From the NCBI GenBank assembly GCA_036489775.1, contig DASXFC010000064.1, forward strand, positions 42,463 to 106,462: a stretch of 64,000 bases of DNA, read 5' to 3'. A program made the translations under genes and the position numbers. Below are positions 8,106 through 15,810 of this stretch, piece by piece. A model generated the notes under the pieces. It was given only the letters and a program-made list of their open reading frames with translations, did no database searches and was not told the DNA's origin. Within the stretch, counting starts at the first letter, position 1; every line of letters starts with the position of its first letter. The DNA comes from Bog-473 sp036489775 (GTDB taxonomy: Bacteria; Actinomycetota; Acidimicrobiia; Acidimicrobiales; RAAP-2).

Positions 8106-9161
8106 ATGGCTAACTCCGCTGCGTTGGACAGTGCACGCATCGAGGTGGATCTCGATCCGAGGAGATTCAACCAGAAGATCCTCGAGATGGGCTGGGGGGA
8201 TGGACTGCCCTGCATTCCGCCAACGGAGCCTCTCGTCCTCGAATACCTCGCCGAAACCACGCGGTCCCCCGGTGACATCGTAGCCGCGCTCCCCCCCTCT
8301 GGGGCGGACTGCACCGTCGAGAAGATCGCTATCAACGCTGTCATGGCGGGCGCCCCGCCAACGGCCATGCCACTCCTGTGTGCGGTCGTCGAGGCCATGG
8401 CCGACGCAGAATTCTTCCTGGCGGGGATCAATGCAACGACAGCCTCGGTTGTTCCCGCCGTTGTCGTCAACGGGCCGATCCGGCACCAGCTCAAGATTCC
8501 CTTCTCCTATTCCTGTCTCGGAGGCATGACGAGCTGCGCGCCCAGCGTCGGTCGGGCAACCAGACTCATCCTCCGTCACGTTGCCGGACAAGTCGCCGGT
8601 GTCACGTCAGAGTCCGTCTTTGGTCAACCTGCTCGAGTCATCGGCCTGGTCACCGGGGAATGGGAAGAACGCTCGCCCTGGGCACCACTGGCTGAACGCA
8701 GAGGTGTCCCCGGCGATGCCGTGACGGTCTTGGGAGCAATGGGGACGACCAACGTCGTCGACACCCTGCAAGTGAGCGCCCAACACCTCCTCCACCTGAT
8801 CGGAGGCTCTGCCGGTTACATGGGTGCCAACGGCCTCTACCTCCACAACAACACGTTCTCCCAGTTCACGGTGGCCCTCAACCCATCGTGGGCCTACATC
8901 ATCGGCAAGGAATTCCCCTCGATGGAAGAAGTCCGGCGCATCTTGTGGGAACGGGCCTCACTCCCGATCGACGCGTTCCCGCCGGCCACTCGGGAGATGA
9001 TCGAACGGGATGAGCGCGTGCAGTCAGACGGCCGGGTCCATCAAGTTCGCTCCCCGGATGACATCAACGTCTTCGTATGTGGCGGCGAAGGCGCGCTGCA
9101 TGCCACGCTCCTCCCGGGCTTCACCTCGTCACTGGCCGTCACCCGACCCATAACTGGGTGA
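8106..9161 (+). CDS. UGSC-associated partner protein, function unknown
   Basis: 351 residues from the ATG at 8106, one base after the preceding stop; the frame is open further upstream but that part is antisense to the preceding gene's reading. Seen: GWGDGLPCIPPTEP, TVEKIAINAVMAGAPP, ATTASVVPAVVVNGPIR, and an HNNTFSQF segment. From memory this layout belongs to proteins commonly encoded beside UGSC proteins; no enzymatic activity is known to me. It has Cys in GLPC, ADC, SYSC and TSC positions that could complement the CGAC thiols next door. It is the last gene of the operon, followed by 143 bases and an IS630 insertion. Confidence 0.7.
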   Translation: MANSAALDSARIEVDLDPRRFNQKILEMGWGDGLPCIPPTEPLVLEYLAETTRSPGDIVAALPPSGADCTVEKIAINAVMAGAPPTAMPLLCAVVEAMADAEFFLAGINATTASVVPAVVVNGPIRHQLKIPFSYSCLGGMTSCAPSVGRATRLILRHVAGQVAGVTSESVFGQPARVIGLVTGEWEERSPWAPLAERRGVPGDAVTVLGAMGTTNVVDTLQVSAQHLLHLIGGSAGYMGANGLYLHNNTFSQFTVALNPSWAYIIGKEFPSMEEVRRILWERASLPIDAFPPATREMIERDERVQSDGRVHQVRSPDDINVFVCGGEGALHATLLPGFTSSLAVTRPITG

Positions 9162-9304
9162 TAGAGCCCCAGTCGAGGAGCCCTCGAAGGTAGCTGGCCC
9201 TTCACGACTCGTCTTCGACGTCCGGGACTTGGCTCACGCTCAAGCTGTAGTGACCAACGGCGTCGTCGACACCCGACGTGTCAACCGCTTCGGCCATCAG
9301 CTCC
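9162..9304. other. intergenic segment flanking the IS630 insertion
   Basis: No full gene seen. A short stem TCGAGG-AGC-CCTCGA (9173-9187) follows the operon and could weakly end transcription. Joining this segment to the bases after the IS (from 10458) gives one uninterrupted plus-strand frame of roughly 75 codons that includes SRLVFDVRDL, reminiscent of a glyoxalase/VOC protein, so a small gene remnant may have been split. This is tentative. Confidence 0.3.
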
Positions 9305-9306
9305 TA

Positions 9307-9331
9307 GTGGCCCGTCGCTGATATAGCTCGG
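9307..9331 (+). repeat. IS630 left terminal inverted repeat
   Basis: Begins GTGGCCCGTCGC and ends GCTCGG. It matches the reverse complement of 10431-10455 at 19 of 25 positions, including CCGTCGC and CTCGG blocks. Confidence 0.8.
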
Positions 9332-9348
9332 ATAGTTAAAGTGGCACC

Positions 9349-10458
9349 ATGCCATTGGTGACCGCTCCTCCGTTGACCATGACGGCCAAACAGCGCAAGG
9401 CCCTCGAGCAGATAGCCCGTTCGACCTCGCTGCCGCACCGAAAGGTGGTCCAGGCATCGGCACTGCTGCTCGCCGCTGATGGGCTGGCCACTAACGAAGT
9501 GGCCCGCCAGTGCAACACGACGAACGATTCGGTCCGTGCGTGGCGCCGTCGCTTCGAGGCTGAGGGCGTCGACGGCGTGGGCGAGATCGCGCCGGGGCGG
9601 GGCCGCACGTCGTGGCTGCCCGACGGCACGGTCGAGGCGGTGGTGCACGACACGCTGCACGCGGTGCCCGATGACGGGTCGACGCATTGGAGCACCAGGC
9701 TCATGGCCGAACGCCACGGCATTGGCAAGGACACCGTGGCTCGCATCTGGAAGAACCACAACATCAAACCTTGGAAGGTTGACACCTTCAAGATCTCGAC
9801 CGACCCGGACTTCGAAGCCAAGCTCATTGACGTGGTCGGGCTCTACTTGAACCCGCCCGAACGGGCCATTGTCTTTAGTTTTGACGAAAAGACCCAGGTC
9901 CAGGCGCTTGATCGCACCCAGCCGTCGCTCCCAATGAAGCCCGGTCGAGGCGGGACGATGACCCATGACTACAAGCGCCACGGCACCACCGACCTCTTCG
10001 CCGCCATGAACGTGGCGACGGGCGAGGTGCTCTACGACACCCGCACGTCGCACAAGGCGACCGACGTGCTCCGCTTCTTCAAGCTGATCGACCTCCACGT
10101 GCCGAAGGATCTCGAGGTGCACGTGATCCTCGACAACCTCAGTGCCCACAAGGCCCCGGTGGTCAGCGACTGGCTGGCCGATCCCAAGCGAGCCCGCTGG
10201 CATCTGCACTTCACACCAACCAGTTCGTCGTGGCTCAATCTGGTCGAGCGCTGGTTCGGTGAACTCACCGAACGCCGACTGCGGCGTGGCGTCTTCTCCT
10301 CGGTGCCTCACCTGATCGAAGCCATCGAGCTATGGGCCGAGCACTGGAACGACAATCCAAGGCCCTTCATCTGGCACAAGCCGGCCAAAGAGATCATCGC
10401 CAAAGTGCGCCGCGGACGGTCATCACTTAGCCGAGTCATTTCCGCGACGGAGCACTAG
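9349..10458 (+). CDS. IS630-family transposase
   Basis: 369 residues. N-terminal helix-turn-helix (residues ~20-70: LTMTAKQRKALEQIA, LATNEVARQCNTTNDSVRAW) followed by a Winged-helix region and a DDE domain: SFDEKTQVQ (first Asp), HVILDNLSAHK (second Asp) and NLVERWFGEL (Glu). No frameshift is seen, so the protein is probably active. The stop codon TAG is not inside the element: T and A are the duplicated target and G is host DNA, so termination depends on the insertion site being TAG or TAA. Confidence 0.95.
   Translation: MPLVTAPPLTMTAKQRKALEQIARSTSLPHRKVVQASALLLAADGLATNEVARQCNTTNDSVRAWRRRFEAEGVDGVGEIAPGRGRTSWLPDGTVEAVVHDTLHAVPDDGSTHWSTRLMAERHGIGKDTVARIWKNHNIKPWKVDTFKISTDPDFEAKLIDVVGLYLNPPERAIVFSFDEKTQVQALDRTQPSLPMKPGRGGTMTHDYKRHGTTDLFAAMNVATGEVLYDTRTSHKATDVLRFFKLIDLHVPKDLEVHVILDNLSAHKAPVVSDWLADPKRARWHLHFTPTSSSWLNLVERWFGELTERRLRRGVFSSVPHLIEAIELWAEHWNDNPRPFIWHKPAKEIIAKVRRGRSSLSRVISATEH
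10431..10455 (-). repeat. IS630 right terminal inverted repeat
   Basis: Reads GTGCTCCGTCGCGG from the outside on the minus strand. It overlaps the last codons of the transposase gene. Confidence 0.8.
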
Positions 10459-10592
10459 TAGGTGACGGCGCAGCCCCCGACAACTGGCGGCAATGTCCTG
10501 CCAACTCTTCCTCATGGGGTCATTCGGATCTTTCCGTCATTACTTAGGTGACCACTTGACTATCTCCCCGGTCGTGATCACTACTTAAGGAG

Positions 10593-10961
10593 ATGGTTAA
10601 CCATCCGGCTGAGCGCAACCGGGTCTTTCTGGCCCTGGCTGATCCGAGCCGCCGGTCAATGGTGGAGCGATTGACCAGCGGCCCGGCCTCGGTGAGCCAA
10701 CTAGCTGAGCCCCTGTCCATGTCCTTGGCTGCCGTCGTCCAGCACGTGAGCGTGCTCGAAGCGGCCGGGATCATCGCCACTGAGAAAGTGGGCTGCGTCC
10801 GCACCTGCCAGCTCAGGCCAGAGAGCCTCCGACCAGCCGAAGACTGGTTCGCCAAGCAGCGCCGCGATTGGGAACGCCGCCTCGATCGCCTCGGCGACGT
10901 TCTGGCCGAGCGGCACGAACAACAGATATCTCGACAACACCAACCCAAGGAGGAAACATGA
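10593..10961 (+). CDS. ArsR-family helix-turn-helix regulator
   Basis: 122 residues. Typical ArsR/SmtB winged helix: FLALADPSRRSMVERL, SVSQLAEPLSMSLAAVVQHV as the recognition region, LEAAGIIATEKVG wing. No metal-binding Cys cluster is present, which fits the group that is paired with AHSA1-type SRPBCC proteins. It overlaps that partner by 4 bases (ATGA at 10958). The ribosome site AAGGAG directly abuts the ATG, which is too close to be ideal, so the start is slightly uncertain. Probably represses its own operon. Confidence 0.9.
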   Translation: MVNHPAERNRVFLALADPSRRSMVERLTSGPASVSQLAEPLSMSLAAVVQHVSVLEAAGIIATEKVGCVRTCQLRPESLRPAEDWFAKQRRDWERRLDRLGDVLAERHEQQISRQHQPKEET

Positions 10962-11416
10962 CCACCCGCAGCGTCGTCCACAACAGCTTCACTCTCGAGC
11001 GCGAATACCCGCTTCCACCCGTAGAGGTGTTCGAGGCGTGGGCCAACCCACGAATCAAGGTTCGCTGGTTCGCCGACAATGCCGTGGGCTACACAATGGA
11101 CTTCCGGCCCGGTGGCCTCGAGCAGAACGACGCCACCCTTCCTGACGGGAAGCGCATCACCTGGGAGTCGCTCTACCGAGAGATCGTCCCGGACCATCGC
11201 ATCGTCTACACCTCGGTCCTCTCCGAGGACGGCACGGTGGCGACCCTGACGCTGACCACCGTCGAGTTCGTCCCGGAGGGCACCAGCACTCGTCTCGTCC
11301 TGACCGAAGCGGGCGCCTACTTGGACGGACGTGAGCAGCCGGCCTGGCGTGAAGAGGGAACGGCCGGATGGCTCGACAAGCTTGGTCAGCACCTGACCGA
11401 AAAGGCCCAGGTGTAG
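10958..11416 (+). CDS. SRPBCC/AHSA1-like domain protein
   Basis: 152 residues from the ATG at 10958, behind AAGGAGGAAAC. START/Bet-v1-like fold features: FTLEREYPLPPVEVFEAWANP at the N-terminus, RWFADN, a central beta sheet, and a C-terminal helix GTAGWLDKLGQHL. This family binds hydrophobic ligands or contacts other proteins; the ArsR-SRPBCC pair is a widespread stress/ligand operon of mostly unknown ligand. Confidence 0.88.
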   Translation: MTTRSVVHNSFTLEREYPLPPVEVFEAWANPRIKVRWFADNAVGYTMDFRPGGLEQNDATLPDGKRITWESLYREIVPDHRIVYTSVLSEDGTVATLTLTTVEFVPEGTSTRLVLTEAGAYLDGREQPAWREEGTAGWLDKLGQHLTEKAQV

Positions 11417-11478
11417 CCACAGCCGGACCGCGATCGCCTATGACGGTCCGCTCTGGAATGGCAGCTGCTGGCCGAGGA

Positions 11479-12975
11479 TCAGGTGACTTCGCTCCCCCGA
11501 AGGTCCGGCAGCGCCAAGAGCGACCGGTACAGCTCAGGGTCGAAGATCAAGGGCCGGTCGGCCAGGAACAACTTGCCGTAGCGCTCGAAGAAGATCAGCT
11601 GCTTGATGAGGAGCAGCTCACTGTGCGGTGGAGCTTGAGCGGCGCCCACCAGGCCCATTTGGCGGAGCTTGCGGCGCTCCTGACGAGCCAGCTTCAGCCA
11701 GCCCACGAGCGACAGTGAAGTCCGCTCCTGCCCCGGCAGGCTGCTCTGGGTCGGGGGCGCCAGCATCATGAGATCGATCTCGCTGAACGGGCTGGTCATG
11801 ATCATGAGCGTTTGCGCCCGTATCACCTGCTCGAGGTCGGCCAGCGTGATGCCAGCGGCCGTGAGAACGTCGTCGTCGATGAAGGTTCGCATATGGGCTA
11901 CCACATCGGGCCAAGCCGATTCATCGCCCAGAGCCCCTTCGATCGATCGGCGGAAGAAGACGCGGGACGCCTCGGGCAGCCGGCCGACAATGCCCCAGTC
12001 CAGCAAGGCCACCCGACCCTCCGCGGTCACCAGCAAGTTGCCGGCGTGCATGTCCCCATGGAAGACACCGGTACACAGCGTCGTGGCGAACCAGGACTCG
12101 AGCACAGTCTGGATGGCGCGCGTGGTGTCGACCGCCTGATCTGACAGCGAGGCCAGATCGTCGATGGTCGAACCCTCCACGAACTCCATGGTCAAGACAT
12201 TGGGTCCGCAGGCCGACCACATCGGCTCCGGCACGATCACCTCGGTGGCGCCCATCAGTCCCAGCACCTGGCGGTACCAATCCATGACATGAGCCTCATT
12301 ACGCAGGTCCAACTCTTCGGTCAACTGCGTGGCCAATCCATCGAGCAGCTGCGGGATCGCTGGCACCATACCGACCGGAAGCCACCCGGCCAGCCAGCGA
12401 GCCATCGGCTGAATGAGACCCAGGTCGGTCGCCACCACTGTGGCAGCACCTGGACGCAGGACCTTGACGGCGACGTCGGTCCCGTCTCGCAGCCGCCCGC
12501 GATGCACCACGGCCAGCGAGGCCGCGGCAAAGGGCTGCGGTGCCAGTTCGCTGAAGATCTCATCGATGCGGCAGCCGAGGTCGGCCTCGATGGTCCGACG
12601 TACCGCGTCCGTTGGGACGGGTCGCCCATCGTCGAGCACGCCCCGCATGGCGTTGGACAGATGCTCGCCGGCCAGGCTGGGTGACGAGGCCAGGAGCTGC
12701 CCAAGTTTGACGAAGGTCACGCCAAGCGCGTCGACCACCTTGCGCAGCGCACCGCCGAGGCGAGTGGCCCGCTGCTCGGGGTTTCGGCTCGAGGTGGTGA
12801 GCACGGCCGGGACGAGATAGCGCAGCGCCACCACCGTGATCTGCGCCAACCGCTTCGACCGCTCGATGACACTGGCGCTGACCCCGTCCAGGTCGACCGT
12901 GTGCAGGTCGGGGAAGCTCGAAAGCGACGCCGCGCTGACCGGTTCGCTCACCTGGCTTCGAATCCGAAACGGCAA
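11479..12975 (-). CDS. ABC1/AarF/UbiB-family atypical kinase
   Basis: 498 residues. Seen: the family-specific KLGQ motif in FVKLGQLLASSP, the Ala-rich nucleotide loop AAASLAVVHRG, the Lys in DVAVKVLRPG, catalytic HGDMHAGNLL, and DWGIVGRL as the metal-binding Asp. Family members act on lipid or quinone metabolism as ATPases or kinases. The start overlaps the upstream P450 gene by 28 bases, so it is co-transcribed with the P450 and SCP2 genes; in actinobacteria this neighbourhood suggests sterol or lipid handling (inference). Confidence 0.9.
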   Translation of the reverse strand: MPFRIRSQVSEPVSAASLSSFPDLHTVDLDGVSASVIERSKRLAQITVVALRYLVPAVLTTSSRNPEQRATRLGGALRKVVDALGVTFVKLGQLLASSPSLAGEHLSNAMRGVLDDGRPVPTDAVRRTIEADLGCRIDEIFSELAPQPFAAASLAVVHRGRLRDGTDVAVKVLRPGAATVVATDLGLIQPMARWLAGWLPVGMVPAIPQLLDGLATQLTEELDLRNEAHVMDWYRQVLGLMGATEVIVPEPMWSACGPNVLTMEFVEGSTIDDLASLSDQAVDTTRAIQTVLESWFATTLCTGVFHGDMHAGNLLVTAEGRVALLDWGIVGRLPEASRVFFRRSIEGALGDESAWPDVVAHMRTFIDDDVLTAAGITLADLEQVIRAQTLMIMTSPFSEIDLMMLAPPTQSSLPGQERTSLSLVGWLKLARQERRKLRQMGLVGAAQAPPHSELLLIKQLIFFERYGKLFLADRPLIFDPELYRSLLALPDLRGSEVT

Positions 12976-14129
12976 GACCGTACGGCGCCGACGAAAACGT
13001 TCGGCTCAATGTCCGGAGGCTCGCTCACCTCGATGGAAGCCAGGCGGGACGTGAGGGCCTCGAGGAGGAGCCGGAGCTCCAAACGGGCCAGCGATGCCCC
13101 TACGCAGAAGTGCGTGCCGAACCCGAACGAGACATGTGGATTTGGATCACGCCGGATGTTGAACTCGTAGGGACGATCGAAGACCCGCTCGTCCCGGTTG
13201 GCGGAGGGGTACAGCAACACCACCCGATCGTCCTTGGCCACCGGAGTCCCGGCGATCTCGGTGTCAGCGGTGACCGTCCGGAAGAAATTGTTGAGCGGCG
13301 TTACCCAACGAATCAACTCTTCAACCGCGTCGGGAATCAGGCTGGCGTCCTCGGCCAAATCCCCCCACACGTCCGGATGCCGGGACAACTCCACCAGGCC
13401 TCTTGAAATCACCGTACGGGTGGTCTCAGCTCCGCCCGAGATGAAGAGCCCCGTCTCCTGCGTGATGACGCCCATGTCCATCGGGCACCCGTCGAGCTCA
13501 GAATGCGCCCATACCGAGAGCAGATCATCTCGGGGCGCGCTCTGGCGCTCCTCCACCAGGGGTCCGAGTTCCTGGCTGAACTCCATGATGGCGCCCATGA
13601 ACCCGGCCATCGTGTCGGGATCGTGCGGGACCTGGTCGATCCGCATCAAGCGCTCAGAGCACGACCGCATCAGCGAGGCCTGCTCGGGAGGAAAGCCGAG
13701 CAAGTGGGCGGTCAGCCAGGCCGGCAAGGGCGCGGCCAGCTGATCGACCACCTCGAACTCCCCATCGGCGATGAAGCCGTCGATGAGGTCGGTGATTAGC
13801 TCGCCAAGCAGCGGCTCGAGACGCTTCACCGCGCGCGGCGTCAAGCGACGGGACACCAGAGCCCGCTGGGCCGCGTGGTCCGGATCGTCCAGCGCGATCA
13901 TGTCGCGCTCCATGCCCGCCTCTTGTGGAAAAGAGCGGTAGCCGCTCTCGCTGGAGAAGAGGTCGTTGCGTCGCTCGACCTCGATCAGTTCGGGATGGCC
14001 CAGCACGGCCAGCAAACCATTGGCTTCGTCGTGCCAGAGGGGGCCCTGTTGTCGGAGCTCCCGGAATGCCTCGTGCATCCCATCGATGTCCCCGTAGAAG
14101 GCCGGGGAGATCAGATCAGGAGCCACCAT
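12948..14129 (-). CDS. cytochrome P450
   Basis: 393 residues from the ATG at 14127-14129; longer frames start inside the SCP2 gene. P450 hallmarks seen: I-helix ISGGAETTRT (acid-alcohol pair), K-helix EELIRW (ExxR), and heme loop FGFGTHFCVGASLARLEL with the Cys thiolate ligand. A soluble, bacterial class I enzyme needing ferredoxin and reductase; none is encoded beside it. The neighbouring SCP2-type protein and ABC1 kinase suggest a sterol or other hydrophobic substrate. Confidence 0.95.
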   Translation of the reverse strand: MVAPDLISPAFYGDIDGMHEAFRELRQQGPLWHDEANGLLAVLGHPELIEVERRNDLFSSESGYRSFPQEAGMERDMIALDDPDHAAQRALVSRRLTPRAVKRLEPLLGELITDLIDGFIADGEFEVVDQLAAPLPAWLTAHLLGFPPEQASLMRSCSERLMRIDQVPHDPDTMAGFMGAIMEFSQELGPLVEERQSAPRDDLLSVWAHSELDGCPMDMGVITQETGLFISGGAETTRTVISRGLVELSRHPDVWGDLAEDASLIPDAVEELIRWVTPLNNFFRTVTADTEIAGTPVAKDDRVVLLYPSANRDERVFDRPYEFNIRRDPNPHVSFGFGTHFCVGASLARLELRLLLEALTSRLASIEVSEPPDIEPNVFVGAVRSCRFGFEAR

Positions 14130-14154
14130 CGGAACTGTCGCGTGACCGATCGGT

Positions 14155-14550
14155 TCAGGCGTCAGAGGTGATTTCGCGCAACTTCGCCTGCATCGCATCA
14201 GCCGCTGCCGATGGGCCAGCACTCATCTGACCCTGCATGGCCATGAGCCGGCTCATGTCACCTTCCACTCGGATCTGACCACCCATGAAGGCCTGCATGG
14301 CGGCCGCTTGGTTGCCGTCGACGAACATGCTCTTGGCCACCGTGTAGGGAATGGTGAGCTTGGTCGGGCAGCCGTCGATCAGACCCTGGGCGAAGGCGCC
14401 GCTGGAAACGTGGAGTTCCTTGTCGCCGCTCGGCGTACCGGTCACCACCAGGTTCAGCTCCAGGGCACTCGGCAGTAGACCGTCACCTGCCTCGGCGGTC
14501 AGCTTTTGAACCTCGTCGAGCCATTCGTCAGAGAGAAATGGGTAGGGCAC
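14155..14550 (-). CDS. SCP2 sterol-binding-domain protein
   Basis: 131 residues from GTG at 14550. A longer GTG at 14568 is possible, but the AAGGAGG ribosome site lies inside its first codons and is correctly spaced only for 14550. SCP2-fold features: ALELNLVVTG, a mid-protein KLTIPYTVAKSMFVDGNQ, and MGGQIRVEGDMSRLMAMQGQ, the lipid-tunnel end. These proteins bind sterols and acyl-CoAs. It ends 25 bases before the P450 start and is probably co-transcribed. Confidence 0.85.
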   Translation of the reverse strand: MPYPFLSDEWLDEVQKLTAEAGDGLLPSALELNLVVTGTPSGDKELHVSSGAFAQGLIDGCPTKLTIPYTVAKSMFVDGNQAAAMQAFMGGQIRVEGDMSRLMAMQGQMSAGPSAAADAMQAKLREITSDA

Positions 14551-14655
14551 CGGCGCTTCCTCCTTCACTGAGCAGATCGACCGGAATACGCAGCGAACGC
14601 CAGGTCGGCCTTGGAATCAACGAAAGATAACTTGATTATTGATCAGCGTCCATAT

Positions 14656-14677
14656 CTATCGGTAACCTCGCCGATAG
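14656..14677. promoter_or_regulatory. 7-bp inverted repeat between SCP2 and TetR-like genes
   Basis: CTATCGG-taacctcg-CCGATAG is a perfect inverted repeat with an 8-base loop in the 139-base gap upstream of SCP2 and downstream of the TetR-like gene. It may be the operator of that regulator in front of the SCP2/P450/ABC1 unit, or a weak hairpin. There is no T-run. Confidence 0.35.
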
Positions 14678-14689
14678 CCTCGCATGGCG

Positions 14690-15496
14690 TCAACTTTCTT
14701 GACGGTCCCGCAGGAGCTGGCGCACCCGCTCGTGCGACATTCCAGCGGCCTCGCCAATTTGTCGGAGGCTGTACCCAGCAGCGGCGGCCCGGACTATGGC
14801 CTCGTCAAGGTCCCGCTGGGCCTGGATCGAGGCCTGCGAGCGGTTGCGCACGCCATCCACCGCGTCAGCAACGTGGCCCTGAGGTGACTGCAGGAGAAGC
14901 TCGGCCAGCGTCGAAAAAGTGGATTCGGAGGGAGGTACCTCCCCCAGTGCTCCGAAGACGGCCATGCCCAGACTCAAGAGCGCGAAGACCCTGACCAGGT
15001 TGTCGGTGTCCACGGCTGGGGAAATCAGGCCGAGGGCAATCCCGGCTTGGGTCGCCTGCCCCATCGCCTCGAGATAGCCCTCGAGTCCGCGCCGCAACAT
15101 GGCAGCGACCTCGGGCTCGCGGCGGGCCACCCCGAGAACGTCGAGCAGGAGCAGTGTGCGACCCTCGGTCAGCGCCGACATACCTTCAGCGAAGAGATGT
15201 GATGCTTCAGTCCAGGAGAGGGTCGAGAGATGTGGTTTGCTACGCAGCGCCACCTCGGGCGGCGTCAGACCCAGCGCCGCCACGAAGAGTTCGAACTTCC
15301 CGGCGAAATGGGCGTAGAGGGCGCCGGTCGTGACACCAGCTCGCTCGGCGATTTCGACCACCGTCGCCGCTTCGTAGCCCTTGGCGGAGAATTCGACCAG
15401 AGCGGCATCAACCAGCGCGGCCCGGGAGTTGCGACGTGACCCTTCCCTCGGTGCGTTGACCTCTGGACTGGCCGGTTCAGTCGTGACGTCGTCCAT
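14690..15496 (-). CDS. TetR-family regulator with extra C-terminal helix-turn-helix
   Basis: 268 residues, longer than a usual TetR (~200). N-terminal HTH: RAALVDAALVEFSAKGYEA, VVEIAERAGVTTGALYAHF. A ligand domain follows (about 70-210). The last ~45 residues form a second HTH: DEAIVRAAAAGYSLRQIG then AGMSHERVRQLLRDR, resembling sigma-70 region 4 or similar DNA-binding helices. So the dimer might carry four DNA-contacting domains. It probably controls the downstream SCP2/P450/ABC1 genes. Confidence 0.88.
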   Translation of the reverse strand: MDDVTTEPASPEVNAPREGSRRNSRAALVDAALVEFSAKGYEAATVVEIAERAGVTTGALYAHFAGKFELFVAALGLTPPEVALRSKPHLSTLSWTEASHLFAEGMSALTEGRTLLLLDVLGVARREPEVAAMLRRGLEGYLEAMGQATQAGIALGLISPAVDTDNLVRVFALLSLGMAVFGALGEVPPSESTFSTLAELLLQSPQGHVADAVDGVRNRSQASIQAQRDLDEAIVRAAAAGYSLRQIGEAAGMSHERVRQLLRDRQES

Positions 15497-15505
15497 CAGC
15501 GGGGC

Positions 15506-15679
15506 TCAGCCCGGTGCATCCACGGCGTCGTCGGGTAACGTCAGACCTTGGGCCACGGAGTAACCCCCGGGACGCGGATACTCGGTGGCCCAGGCGTCGG
15601 CCTCACCCATCGTCTCGAAGGGGCCGATGATGGCGTCGGGGGCGGTATTGGCAGGACCTCGAAGCACCACGGCGACCAT
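15506..15679 (-). CDS. small conserved-looking protein, 57 residues
   Basis: Reads from ATG 15677-15679 to TGA 15506-15508, ending 9 bases before the TetR-like start. The translation contains AIIGPFETMGEADAWA and YPRPGGYSVAQG, with balanced composition and GC-rich third positions, so it looks coding. No family is recognised with certainty. Close spacing suggests one transcript with the regulator. Confidence 0.6.
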   Translation of the reverse strand: MVAVVLRGPANTAPDAIIGPFETMGEADAWATEYPRPGGYSVAQGLTLPDDAVDAPG

Positions 15680-15810
15680 CAGCAGAGCTTACGTCCAGGC
15701 CTTCGGGCCACCGCTTTCCGTGGACACCGTCCCGGCGCTATCGTCGCAGCGGAGCGCCGGGACGCCTGGTCGGCACATGTGTTGGTGCATGGGAGATTCA
15801 GGAGGTCGCG

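Larger units (their letters stand above)
9305..10457 (+). mobile_element. IS630-family insertion sequence, complete
   Basis: The element lies between two TA dinucleotides (9305-9306 and 10456-10457), each within a CTAG, matching the TA target duplication of IS630/Tc1 elements. Ends are imperfect inverted repeats (9307-9331 and 10431-10455; 19 of 25 positions match). It carries one transposase gene with an intact catalytic triad. The inner body is about 1149 bp, normal for the family. It sits just after the hydantoinase operon. Confidence 0.88.
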
